DNA of 61,956 bases, from NCBI RefSeq assembly GCF_900100185.1, contig NZ_FNEN01000015.1, positions 1 through 61,956 on the forward strand, read 5' to 3'. The number at the start of each line of letters is the position of its first letter. Positions within the stretch are counted from its first letter, which is position 1. Source of the DNA: Natribacillus halophilus (lineage in GTDB: Bacteria; Bacillota; Bacilli; Bacillales; Marinococcaceae). Shown here piece after piece: positions 48,776-56,370 of this stretch. The notes under the pieces were generated by a model. It searched no databases, was not told the origin of the DNA, and saw only the letters and a list, made by a program, of their open reading frames with translations. The position numbers were made by a program, and so were the translations under genes.

Positions 48776-48950
48776 CTAGTAGGTCGCCATAATGCGAAGT
48801 TGAAGCCCTAACCCCAGCCGTAGACTAGCGTTAGGTCGCCATACGGCGGGGTTGACGCCTTAAAGCCACCCGTGGTCATGCGTTAGGTCGTCAAAACGCA
48901 GAGTTGACGACCTAACGACTTCCGCGATCACGCGTTAAGGCGCCATAACC
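48776..48950. repeat. Intergenic array of ~52-bp units (GTTAGGTCG family), mixed orientation
   Basis: GTTAGGTCGCCATA and GTTAGGTCGTCAAAAC are followed by the inverted form GTTGACGACCTAACG and a GTTAAGGCGCCAT variant. The inverted copies prove that units can flip or were inserted in both directions. It fills the convergent gap between glutamate dehydrogenase and yfhF. Confidence 0.75.
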
Positions 48951-48995
48951 CAAATCTGGCTCCTCGATCCCTTCTATAAACGAGCACGCCCCCCT

Positions 48996-49904
48996 CTAAT
49001 CATCCCGCAACAGATCATCCAGCGCATGCTCCAGCCTGGCATACTGAAACGCATAGCCCGATTGCTCGGTGCGTGCCGGAATTACCTTCTGTCCCTCGAC
49101 GACGAGCACGCTCATTTCTCCGAGGGCACCGCGTACGGCAAATGCAGGGGCGGGCAGCCAGTGGGGGCGCTTCAATGCCGAGGAAAGTTTCTTTCCGAAA
49201 TCGCGCATACGTTCCGGCGCGGGCGCTGTGACGTTGTAAACGCCCTCGACATGTTCATTTTCCAGGGCATGAACGATAACGCCGGCGGCATCCTCATGGT
49301 GCACCCAGGAATACCATTGCCGGCCGTTGCCGACCGGGCCGCCGGCCCCTAGTTTATAAGGCAGCATCATCAGTGGCAATGCACCTTCATTAGCGTCAAG
49401 GACCAGGCCGAATCGCGCATAAATCGTCCTTACCCCCAAATCTTCGGCAGGCGCAGCCTCTTCCTCCCACCTGGCGCTCACTTTCTGCAGAAAATTTTCA
49501 TTCGCGGGAGCACTTTCCTCAGTAAATTCATCCGTTTCCGATGTGCCGTAATATCCCATGGCTGAAGCGCTCACGAATACGCTCGGACGTTCGCCCGGCA
49601 GATTCTGAAGCAGACGTATACACTCTCTCGTCGCCTCAATTCTGCTGTTTTTTATGCGCTCTTTATGCTTTTTTGTCCAGCGGCTACTTATGGAGGCGCC
49701 TGCCAGATTGACGATGGCATCGACATGTTCAAGTTCCCGTTCAGGTTCGTTGTCCCCCAGCCATTCGATATATTGCAAGTGGGTGTCATTCTGTTTGTTT
49801 TGCGCATTTCTTGTTAGAATGGAGACGAAGTGATCGTCGGCGAGCAATTTGTTCGTAAGCGTTTTGCCGACAAGGCCTGTCCCTCCTGTAATAACGATAT
49901 GCAT
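48996..49904 (-). CDS. yfhF: TIGR01777-family NAD-dependent epimerase (YfhF/SDR39U1)
   Basis: A 302-aa extended-SDR: MHIVITGGTGLVGKTLTNKLL with the nucleotide-binding TGGTGLVG, VDAIVNLAGASISSRWTKKHKERI, VSASAMGYYGTSETDEF with YYG in place of YxxxK, and a C-terminal DUF1731-like domain ending RLEHALDDLLR. The substrate is unknown. It is divergent from recX, as in the Bacillus yfhF-recX locus. Confidence 0.9.
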   Translation of the reverse strand: MHIVITGGTGLVGKTLTNKLLADDHFVSILTRNAQNKQNDTHLQYIEWLGDNEPERELEHVDAIVNLAGASISSRWTKKHKERIKNSRIEATRECIRLLQNLPGERPSVFVSASAMGYYGTSETDEFTEESAPANENFLQKVSARWEEEAAPAEDLGVRTIYARFGLVLDANEGALPLMMLPYKLGAGGPVGNGRQWYSWVHHEDAAGVIVHALENEHVEGVYNVTAPAPERMRDFGKKLSSALKRPHWLPAPAFAVRGALGEMSVLVVEGQKVIPARTEQSGYAFQYARLEHALDDLLRDD

Positions 49905-49924
49905 GTCCGGGATCCGCTCCTTCG

Positions 49925-50785
49925 TTGTTTTTAATACTCATTCCCTTTCATGAACCTTTTATAAACAAGGGGGTTAACCATATACATATTTCCAGAATTA
50001 CGACGCAGAAAAAAGATGCAGAGCGCTACAATCTGTATGTAGAAGATGAGCAGGGAGAACGTTTTGCTTGCGGGGTGCATGAAGCGGTCCTGGTGCGGTG
50101 GGGATTGGCGAAGGGAAAAGCGATCACGGCCGCCGAACTGACCGATATGACACGGGAGGACGAGCTGGAAAAGGCGAAAAAAAAGGCGCTGCAGTTTTTG
50201 TCGAAACGCATGCGCACGGAAAAAGAACTGCGCGACAAACTCCGGGAAGAAGACGTGCCCGCTGAGCATATCGAAGAAGTTATTGATACGATGGCCGAGA
50301 AAGGATACCTCAATGATGCCGAATACGCCCAGACCTACACGCGCGTCACCATGAGCACGACAGACAAGGGGCCGGGCCGCATCCGGCAGTATTTGCAGGA
50401 AAAAGGCATTCAGGACGCTTTCATTAACGACGCTTTGGAACAATATGACGAGCAAAAGCAAATCGAAACGATGACAGGAATAATCGCCAAAAAAGCCATG
50501 CCGAGAGAAAGCGCAGTCATGAAAAAGAAAAAACTGACCGACGTATTGTTGCGCAAGGGATTTAGCTATTCGCTCATCAACGCCGCTTTTGAAGCGCATG
50601 ACTTTGCCGACCGTACCGATGAAGACTGGCAGGCCTTGCAATTCCAGGCGGAGAAGGCAGCGAGTAAATGGCGAAAAAAATACGAAGATGAAGTGGTCAA
50701 ACAAAAACTGAAAAAGCACCTTTACCAAAAAGGGTTTTCACTATCCATGATCGACCGGTATCTTGAGGAGGAGCAGAATGAATAA
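49925..50785 (+). CDS. recX: Recombination regulator RecX
   Basis: RecX three-helix repeats are visible: ALQFLSKRMRTEKELRDKLREEDV, YLNDAEYAQTYTRV, GPGRIRQYLQEKGI, and the closing HLYQKGFSLSMIDRYLEE. RecX modulates RecA filaments. The start is uncertain. TTG 49925 gives 286 aa but has no ribosome site. A clear AAGGGGG (49967-49973) is followed at the right distance by ATA (49982), giving the usual short N-terminus (HISRITTQKKDAERYN). ATA/ATT starts are rare, so the native start codon may have changed. The 3' end overlaps the yfhH start. Confidence 0.85.
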   Translation: MFLILIPFHEPFINKGVNHIHISRITTQKKDAERYNLYVEDEQGERFACGVHEAVLVRWGLAKGKAITAAELTDMTREDELEKAKKKALQFLSKRMRTEKELRDKLREEDVPAEHIEEVIDTMAEKGYLNDAEYAQTYTRVTMSTTDKGPGRIRQYLQEKGIQDAFINDALEQYDEQKQIETMTGIIAKKAMPRESAVMKKKKLTDVLLRKGFSYSLINAAFEAHDFADRTDEDWQALQFQAEKAASKWRKKYEDEVVKQKLKKHLYQKGFSLSMIDRYLEEEQNE

Positions 50786-51092
50786 TAAGCGCTATGGCCA
50801 CATGAGCAGGCAGGAACTGAATGATGAGGTAGCCCGCTTAAACGAGCAGGCGAAAAAAGCCGAGCAAAAAGGAATGGTCAGCGAATTCGCCATTCATGAA
50901 CGGAAAAAGCTGATCGCGCAATCGTATTTATTGAACCCCGATGATTTCAAGGCGGGCGAGCGCTATACGATTGCGGAGGATGAGAACGAGAGTCATTTCG
51001 TCATTTCTTATATGAATGGGGTGTTTGCCTGGGGATACCGGGATGAGAACACCTCGTTGACATCAGTCCCCATCGCCCTTTTACAACGCTGA
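50778..51092 (+). CDS. yfhH: YfhH-family protein (DUF1811)
   Basis: A 104-aa protein: RYGHMSRQELNDEVARLNEQAKKAEQKGMVSEFAIHERK is a helical first half; LNPDDFKAGERYTI and YMNGVFAWGYRDE form a small beta domain. The family is specific to Bacillaceae and its function is unknown. ATG 50778 is preceded by GAGGAGGAGCAGA inside the recX end; the two overlap by 8 bp, so translation is coupled. Confidence 0.88.
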   Translation: MNNKRYGHMSRQELNDEVARLNEQAKKAEQKGMVSEFAIHERKKLIAQSYLLNPDDFKAGERYTIAEDENESHFVISYMNGVFAWGYRDENTSLTSVPIALLQR

Positions 51093-51094
51093 TG

Positions 51095-52117
51095 TCACGT
51101 TGCGTTCAGCAGTCGTGCCCTTTTTCTTTTTTTGGAATCCCGGGAGATTTTTAGTTTGTATTCCAGCTTTTCCTTGTCGTATATCCAACCGGTGTAAGAG
51201 CCTTCGATACAAAGATCGCGATCGAGTCTGACGACTGATACGAACGGGTAGTACCCGGCCGCGCGGTAGCGCAAATCGGTGAAGACGACGTCATAACCGC
51301 CGAAAGGCCGTTGGTGGACTTCCCACCGATAGGTTGGGGAAAAAGAAAGAAAAGCCGCTAGATTATGATCGTCACGGGCGGCCTGAATGATCGGATCGTC
51401 TGGAATAGGTTCAAAGGGATAACTTTCCAGATAGCGTATATTGTTCTTTTTCCAGGTAGCGACATGAAGATAATCCAGGGTGCGAATGACGAGATGGAAC
51501 TCCGACCATTGATACGTCGGGGAGACGAATATATGCGTTGCGTACGGATGGAGTCTGCGGGCATGACGAATCACCCTGTTGCGGGCTTTCATTCTCCACA
51601 CATAGTAGAGAGCGATAATACTGTAAATGATCAGAAACGTATACCCGGGGTGAGCGCCTGCGATCCAGAATACCACGCCGACAATATGCAGCATGAAAAT
51701 GAACGGATCAAAGGTATTGATGGCGCCTATCGCAATCCAGCGATCTTTTATGGGGGCCAGTGCTTTCGTGCCGTAGGCATTGAAAATGTCAACCAACACG
51801 TGCACGACAATGGCCAGAAATGTCCATAACCAGAGATGAAACAGACTCGCCTCAGGTAAAAACAGGTAAATGACGGCTGTGACCAGCACAGACCATAAGA
51901 TGACCGCGGGAATTGAGTGGGTGGCTCCCCTGTGATTGGTAATATACGTTGCGTTATTTTTCATTTTCAAAACGGTGTCGAAGTCAGGTGCCTGTGACCC
52001 GATGATAGCGCCTAAAGCGACGGCCTGCATCGTAGCCGTGCTTGCGGCAGCCCCGGGGTCCAGCGTGGCAAGGCCGGTAATGCCGACGCCCATAGCCACA
52101 TGGGAAGCTGTGTCCAT
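51095..52117 (-). CDS. yfhP: YfhP-type membrane-bound metal-dependent hydrolase (DUF457/YdjM family)
   Basis: A 340-aa protein: MDTASHVAMGVGITGLATLDP, then PDFDTVLKMKNNATYITNHRGATHS with the H-x-x-x-x-H metal motif (NHRGATHS), ILWSVLVTAVIYLFLPEAS and further membrane segments to about residue 185. LVDIFNAYGTKAL is another family mark. A soluble C-terminal domain of about 150 residues follows. B. subtilis YfhP sits at the same place and affects sporulation genes. It converges with yfhH 2 bp away and has GGAGGCAATGACC upstream. Confidence 0.88.
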   Translation of the reverse strand: MDTASHVAMGVGITGLATLDPGAAASTATMQAVALGAIIGSQAPDFDTVLKMKNNATYITNHRGATHSIPAVILWSVLVTAVIYLFLPEASLFHLWLWTFLAIVVHVLVDIFNAYGTKALAPIKDRWIAIGAINTFDPFIFMLHIVGVVFWIAGAHPGYTFLIIYSIIALYYVWRMKARNRVIRHARRLHPYATHIFVSPTYQWSEFHLVIRTLDYLHVATWKKNNIRYLESYPFEPIPDDPIIQAARDDHNLAAFLSFSPTYRWEVHQRPFGGYDVVFTDLRYRAAGYYPFVSVVRLDRDLCIEGSYTGWIYDKEKLEYKLKISRDSKKRKRARLLNAT

Positions 52118-52214
52118 TCCCGGTCATTGCCTCCTTTTAATTTCTTTGTTCATATAAAATAGCGTAGCAAATTTTCGCTAAATAGTAAACGAGTTTAGCC
52201 TTAGATATACACGA

Positions 52215-52562
52215 ATGAAAGTTGGTTTATACATGGCAGAACGTATGCAAGTCTTTATGGAGTACAAAATACTGGCAGGTAATGAACGCGCGTATGAAGC
52301 GTGGATGAAGCAAGTGCCGAAGGAATTGGTTCGGTACGGAGCCCGGGATTTCAGTTGGTTCGAGGCTTGGGATCAACCCGGCTTATATGTGGAATTGTTC
52401 ACGGTCCCCTCGCTGGAAACATATGAACAGATTAAAGACCTTCGCCGAACGAAGGATCATCCTGTATTCGGCGATTTGGCCAAATGGATGCACAAACCAC
52501 TGGAGGAAGTCAACTGCTGGGCGTTTCGAGACCGAACGGAAAAGGAAGACAGTGAAACATGA
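52215..52562 (+). CDS. Conserved hypothetical protein upstream of mutY
   Basis: A 115-aa soluble protein (MQVFMEYKILAGNERAYEAWMKQVP, WFEAWDQPGLYVELFTVPSLETYEQIKDLR). The fold looks like a dimeric alpha/beta-barrel (ABM/NIPSNAP-like) domain by its pattern of strands and helices; this is an inference. The start may be 52215 or 52233; neither has a clear ribosome site. It overlaps mutY by 4 bp (ATGA), so both are co-expressed. Confidence 0.7.
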   Translation: MKVGLYMAERMQVFMEYKILAGNERAYEAWMKQVPKELVRYGARDFSWFEAWDQPGLYVELFTVPSLETYEQIKDLRRTKDHPVFGDLAKWMHKPLEEVNCWAFRDRTEKEDSET

Positions 52563-53620
52563 AGCTCACCCATTTCCCCATTCGAGCCTTTCGTAAACAA
52601 TTGTTAACGTGGTATGAAAAACATAAACGCTCACTGCCATGGCGGGAAAGTAAAGATCCTTATCGTATTTGGGTGTCCGAAATCATGCTGCAACAAACGC
52701 AAGTGGAGACCGTAAAGCCTTATTTCGAACAATTCATGGAGCAATTCCCGACACCGGAAGCCCTGGCCGAAGCAGAAGAGGACGAGGTGATGAAAGCCTG
52801 GGAAGGTTTGGGCTATTACTCCCGAGCCCGTCATTTACATTCGGCCGTAAAAGAAGTCATGCACACTTACGGAGGCGAAGTCCCGAAGGACCCCGAAGAT
52901 TTTGCTTCCTTAAAAGGGGTCGGGCCGTACACCAAAGGGGCTGTCATGAGTATTGCCCATGACCGCGAGGAACCGGCTGTTGATGGTAATGTTATGCGTG
53001 TACTCGCGCGGGTGTTACTGATCGAAGCAGATGTAGGAAAACAGAGCACGCGCCGACAAATCGAAGCTGATGTACGCGAGCTTATGGCCGGTACGCCGCC
53101 CGCCGAATTTAATCAGGCTTTAATGGAACTGGGGGCATTGGTTTGTACCCCGAAGAACCCTGACTGCCCGAACTGCCCGTTAAAGCAGATGTGCCGGGCT
53201 TATAACCATGAAATGGTCGATGCGTTGCCGATAAAGGCCAAAAAGAAAACGCAGAAGCAACAGACACTGGCGGCCGCCGTCGTGGAAAATGAAGATGGAG
53301 ATATTCTCGTTGAACAGCGTCCGAAACAAGGGTTGCTTGCGGGGTTGTGGCAATTTCCCATGGTCGAGGCGTTACCGGCTTCACAAAGGACCGCCCTTAA
53401 GGATTACCTGGAAGATGTGCATCATGTCGAGGCGGAACCGGCCGAAACCGGGCAAACGTTTGCTCATGTATTCACCCATCTCATCTGGCACATTCACGTC
53501 TATCGCGTGCACGTCCGTTCACGAACGCCTACTAGAGCCGGGCGGTGGCTGACACGAACAGAGGCTGCACAGTTAGCATTCCCCGTCTCCCATCAAAAAA
53601 TTTGGCAACAGCAGCTCTGA
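52559..53620 (+). CDS. mutY: A/G-specific adenine glycosylase MutY
   Basis: A 353-aa protein. HhH-GPD domain: WYEKHKRSLPWRESKDPYRIWVSEIMLQQTQVETV, LKGVGPYTKGAVMSIAHDREEPAVDGNVMRVLAR with the catalytic Asp. The 4Fe4S loop is C-x6-C-x2-C-x5-C (VCTPKNPDCPNCPLKQMC). A C-terminal NUDIX-like domain (about 230-353) recognises 8-oxoG. It removes A mispaired with 8-oxo-guanine. It is in the conserved Bacillus place after yfhP. Confidence 0.95.
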   Translation: MKLTHFPIRAFRKQLLTWYEKHKRSLPWRESKDPYRIWVSEIMLQQTQVETVKPYFEQFMEQFPTPEALAEAEEDEVMKAWEGLGYYSRARHLHSAVKEVMHTYGGEVPKDPEDFASLKGVGPYTKGAVMSIAHDREEPAVDGNVMRVLARVLLIEADVGKQSTRRQIEADVRELMAGTPPAEFNQALMELGALVCTPKNPDCPNCPLKQMCRAYNHEMVDALPIKAKKKTQKQQTLAAAVVENEDGDILVEQRPKQGLLAGLWQFPMVEALPASQRTALKDYLEDVHHVEAEPAETGQTFAHVFTHLIWHIHVYRVHVRSRTPTRAGRWLTRTEAAQLAFPVSHQKIWQQQL

Positions 53621-53623
53621 TTG

Positions 53624-53965
53624 TTATTCATCATTGGTTAACGGGGAAGGATGCATGCTGTCCATCTTTGTCCTGGTGTCATTCGTGCCGAGCTCATAGA
53701 TCTTTCGGTACACGTCATTCATACCATGCTGGAAACGATCGCTGTCCGCCGTCGTGAATTCTTCATTGAAATGCCGGAAGGTAAATAAATCCGCCAGCTC
53801 CATGTCATGCTTTTGCACATCCATCATCAATTGTTGTAAATGCTGGACTTCTTCCGGCGTCGCCTCAATTTCGTATTCAATCAGTTCATGATCATCGATC
53901 TTAGTGGTGGAAATATCCTCCATGCTCGTCGGGTTGAGATTGACATAATAAGTCTTTTTAGACAT
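53624..53965 (-). CDS. Hypothetical acidic protein, paralogue 1
   Basis: A 113-aa protein starting MSKKTYYVNLNPTSMEDIS, with helical centre TPEEVQHLQQLMMDVQKHDMELADLF and C-terminal DVYRKIYELGTNDTRTKMDSM. The neighbour at 54,049 has the same layout (start MERKTFYVTLDQ, end LYSYLYDFGTERTRSFL), so the pair are paralogues. Proteins starting M-x-x-K-T-Y-Y-V and ending in Y-x-L-G occur in other Bacillus genomes with no known function. GGGGGTAT lies upstream. It ends 3 bp from mutY on the opposite strand. Confidence 0.7.
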   Translation of the reverse strand: MSKKTYYVNLNPTSMEDISTTKIDDHELIEYEIEATPEEVQHLQQLMMDVQKHDMELADLFTFRHFNEEFTTADSDRFQHGMNDVYRKIYELGTNDTRTKMDSMHPSPLTNDE

Positions 53966-54048
53966 TGGAATACCCCCTCATTGTGACTTTCCTTAGGATG
54001 TGAAAGCACGAGGGGGTTTATAACTGAAAAAAATGGCAGGTTGCCTGC

Positions 54049-54366
54049 TTAACTTTGCTCCCGCAATTGTTCGAGAAAGGATCGCGTGCGCTCGGTCCCG
54101 AAGTCATAAAGATAGGAATAAAGCTTTTGGATGTCGCCGCTCGTTTCTTCTTTATCTTCATCTGCAGCCTCCTCATTAAAAGGCCGTATCAAAATTTCCT
54201 GCGCTTCCATATCTTCTCCTTCGATCCTTCCCAGTAATTGTTCGAGTTCTTCCTTTTCGTTTTCGGTTACCCTGATTTCATACTGGATCTTGTTATCCTC
54301 TGTTTTCACTTCTGATATGCCCATCATCGCTTGATCCAGGGTAACATAAAATGTCTTCCGTTCCAT
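54049..54366 (-). CDS. Hypothetical acidic protein, paralogue 2
   Basis: A 105-aa protein (MERKTFYVTLDQAMMGISEVKTEDNKIQYEIRVTENEKEELEQLLGRI start region), an N-terminal beta hairpin and acidic helices, with EEAADEDKEETSGDIQKLYSYLYDFGTER. It is paralogous to the protein at 53,624-53,965. The start has GGAGGTGT upstream (minus strand). Divergent from the N/Q-rich gene at 54,489, sharing a 122-bp promoter region. No catalytic motif. Confidence 0.7.
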   Translation of the reverse strand: MERKTFYVTLDQAMMGISEVKTEDNKIQYEIRVTENEKEELEQLLGRIEGEDMEAQEILIRPFNEEAADEDKEETSGDIQKLYSYLYDFGTERTRSFLEQLREQS

Positions 54367-54436
54367 GTTTACACCTCCATATATCCTTTCGATCTCTTTT
54401 CCCTTTTACGCTCAGGGTAAATCAGGAATTTTTTAT

Positions 54437-54465
54437 GTATATTCTCACGTCGCACGGGCATGTTA
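54437..54465 (+). promoter_or_regulatory. SigG promoter of the N/Q-rich gene
   Basis: GTATA (54437-54441), a 17-bp spacer, CATGTTA (54459-54465): a full match to GHATR-N17-CATNNTA. It lies 23 bp upstream of the start codon and predicts forespore expression. Confidence 0.65.
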
Positions 54466-54488
54466 AGAAACGTGGAGGTGATGATGAA

Positions 54489-54668
54489 ATGGCAAACCAA
54501 AACCAAAACCAAAATCAACAACGCCAAAACCAGCAACAGAACAATCAGCAGAACCAGAACCAACAGAACAACCAGCAACAGAACAACCAGCAGCAGCAGA
54601 ACCAGCAGAACCAGCAAAATCAACAACAAAACAGACAACAAAACCAACAAAACAACAACAATCAGTAA
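54489..54668 (+). CDS. Asn/Gln-only protein at the sspE position (gamma-SASP-like)
   Basis: A 59-aa protein. After MA, every residue is Asn or Gln except two Arg. Gln-rich character, the SigG promoter and the location between the mutY region and ygaC (where B. subtilis has sspE) point to a gamma-type small acid-soluble spore protein. The family normally carries Ala and Phe/Ser/Glu around a GPR cleavage site (TEFASE); that site is absent here. It therefore looks like a gamma-SASP reduced to an amino-acid store of amide side chains, or an expanded low-complexity derivative. Ribosome site GGAGGTGAT. A terminator follows at 54,691. Confidence 0.75.
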   Translation: MANQNQNQNQQRQNQQQNNQQNQNQQNNQQQNNQQQQNQQNQQNQQQNRQQNQQNNNNQ

Positions 54669-54690
54669 CTCTGTAAAAAGAGTAGTGGGA

Positions 54691-54722
54691 ACGTCCATTA
54701 ACGGATCGTTCCCACCTTTTTT
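54691..54722 (+). terminator. Terminator of the N/Q-rich gene
   Basis: GTGGGAACG and CGTTCCCAC pair around 13 bases and run into CTTTTTTT. Confidence 0.85.
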
Positions 54723-54761
54723 ATGCATGATATAATGTCATTGTAAGGGGGCGTTTATCGC

Positions 54762-55268
54762 TTGGAAATACGAAGTTATAAACACAATGGCAAGCTTCAT
54801 CGTCTTTGGGAAACGTCAACAATTTTACAAAAAACGTCAACGGAAATTATTGGCGGCAACGACCGTGTGCTTGTGCAGGAAGCGAGTGGCGAACGTTGGC
54901 GGACGAGAGAACCGGCCATCTTTTATTTCCATCGGCACAAGTGGTTTAACACGATTGCTTTGCTCCGCGAGGACGGCATTTATTTTTATTGCAACATCAG
55001 CTCTCCATGCGTCATTGACTCTGAAGTACTGAAATATATTGATTACGATCTCGATATCAAGGTTACGCCCGAGCGCCGTATACAGATGCTCGATGAGGAC
55101 GAATACGAACAAAACCGCGAGGAAATGCAATACCCCCGAGCGATAGAGGAAAAAATCGCCGAGGGGGTTAATGAACTTAAAAGCTGGATCGATCAAGGGG
55201 AAGGGCCTTTTGATCCACAATTCGTTGCGTATTGGTATGAGCAGTTTATTCGTCTTGATGGTAAGTAA
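54762..55268 (+). CDS. ygaC: YgaC-type nucleoside tri-/diphosphatase (DUF402)
   Basis: A 168-aa DUF402 protein: SYKHNGKLHRLWETSTIL, GGNDRVLVQEASGERWRTREPAIFYFHRHKWFNTIALLREDGIYFYCNI and YIDYDLDIKVTPE with the metal-binding acidic residues, closing PFDPQFVAYWYEQFI. Relatives hydrolyse nucleoside di- and triphosphates. The start is TTG 54762 (AAGGGGGCG upstream); B. subtilis YgaC has a longer N-terminus. Its 3' end overlaps the convergent membrane gene by 23 bp. Confidence 0.88.
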   Translation: MEIRSYKHNGKLHRLWETSTILQKTSTEIIGGNDRVLVQEASGERWRTREPAIFYFHRHKWFNTIALLREDGIYFYCNISSPCVIDSEVLKYIDYDLDIKVTPERRIQMLDEDEYEQNREEMQYPRAIEEKIAEGVNELKSWIDQGEGPFDPQFVAYWYEQFIRLDGK

Positions 55269-56301
55269 AGTAACTTTCCATCAAGCGGTCGATATGTTCC
55301 AGTTGGGAATTATACTCAATAATATAGGCGATTAATGGGAGCAGATTCAGCCACTCTTCCCGTTCAAGTTCCTTATAATCGTACGAATCCATAAACAATT
55401 CCGTTAAGGATTCGTTGCCTTCGTCGATTTCGTCGGTCATCCAGTCGGTCATTTGCGTCGTGACCTTCCCGGAGTAGCGGGCCAGAATACGGCCATGATA
55501 GTTGGTGAGATGATCCAATTGTTGTAGGATAAGCCTTTGCATATTTTCGGGCATATGATAATAATCGTTTTCCCGTTCATCAAGGCTTTCAAGGACATGG
55601 ATCAGTTTTCTCGTCGCTGCCAGCATTTCCCGAAACAGCACGATTTTCCTGGCCTTGGCGAATTTCGTTTTCTTAAAGTAATTCCGTTCTTCTTTATAAA
55701 ATAAATAGAGCTGGTCCAATTCAGTAAGTTTCTCCCGCGATTCATCCAGATCTTCTCTTCTCGCTTGAATATTCGTATCGTGTCGCGTCGTCAACCGAAT
55801 CCAACGGGCGGTGTTTTCCGTCGTTGTAACAAGTTCATCGTAAAGTTTGTTTTCGTACTTTGGCGGCAAGAAGAACAAATTGACGAGAAATGCCGAAAAA
55901 ACACCGAGCATGATCAGACTGAAGCGAGAGGCGGCAAAAAGGAGATAGCCGTCATCAGGACTGCCGCTCATAATGATAATAATCGTGACGAGTGTCACCG
56001 GAATCGTTGACGAATCAAGGCCAAGCCTTAAAATAATCGCGATGGCGATGACGACAACGACGCCGATCACGAACGGTTCATTACCGAAAGCCAGTCCGAA
56101 AATCACCGCCAACACGGCACCGATCACGTTCGCCTGGATTTGATGGAGAATCCTTTGATAGGTTCGATATATGGATGGCTGGATAGTTAAACCGGCAGTT
56201 AAGCCTGCGAAAAAAGCAGGTTCCAGCCCGAGCCAGGTGGCTGCATAGAGAGCGAGCACAATGGCCAGCCCCGTCTTGAAAATGCGGGCGCCAAATCTCA
56301 T
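55246..56301 (-). CDS. Aromatic acid exporter-family (FUSC-like) membrane protein
   Basis: A 351-aa protein. Six or so membrane segments lie in the first 145 residues: RFGARIFKTGLAIVLALYAATWLGLEPAFFAGLTAGLTIQPS, QANVIGAVLAVIFGLAFG and VTIIIIMSGSP. A long soluble helical C-terminus follows (LTELDQLYLFYKEERNYFKKTKFAKARKIVLF). The YgaE/YqjA group has this form. I chose ATG 56301 (GAAAGGAACG upstream); the frame to 56367 passes through the repeat at 56,329. Transcribed toward ygaC. Confidence 0.85.
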   Translation of the reverse strand: MRFGARIFKTGLAIVLALYAATWLGLEPAFFAGLTAGLTIQPSIYRTYQRILHQIQANVIGAVLAVIFGLAFGNEPFVIGVVVVIAIAIILRLGLDSSTIPVTLVTIIIIMSGSPDDGYLLFAASRFSLIMLGVFSAFLVNLFFLPPKYENKLYDELVTTTENTARWIRLTTRHDTNIQARREDLDESREKLTELDQLYLFYKEERNYFKKTKFAKARKIVLFREMLAATRKLIHVLESLDERENDYYHMPENMQRLILQQLDHLTNYHGRILARYSGKVTTQMTDWMTDEIDEGNESLTELFMDSYDYKELEREEWLNLLPLIAYIIEYNSQLEHIDRLMESYFTYHQDE

Positions 56302-56328
56302 AAAGGGTGTCGTTCCTTTCGTTCTGGA

Positions 56329-56363
56329 TGTGAGAGGTGAGATGTGGGAGGTGGGATAGGTGG
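56329..56363. repeat. Purine-rich repeat resembling the 16S insertion
   Basis: GTGAGAGGTGAGATGTGGGA, then GGTGGGATAGGTGG, matches the complement of the right arm of the insertion in 16S helix 6 (61,535-61,573) at about 29 of 35 positions. It lies between the GTPase and FUSC-like genes, with GGTGGCCACC directly after. Confidence 0.65.
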
Positions 56364-56370
56364 CCACCTC

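Noticed and set aside
54369-54728. A Leu/Val-rich 119-codon open frame opposite the N/Q-rich gene
   Set aside because: It is the complement of CAG/CAA/AAC/AAT codons. No ribosome site, and the plus strand has SigG promoter and terminator.
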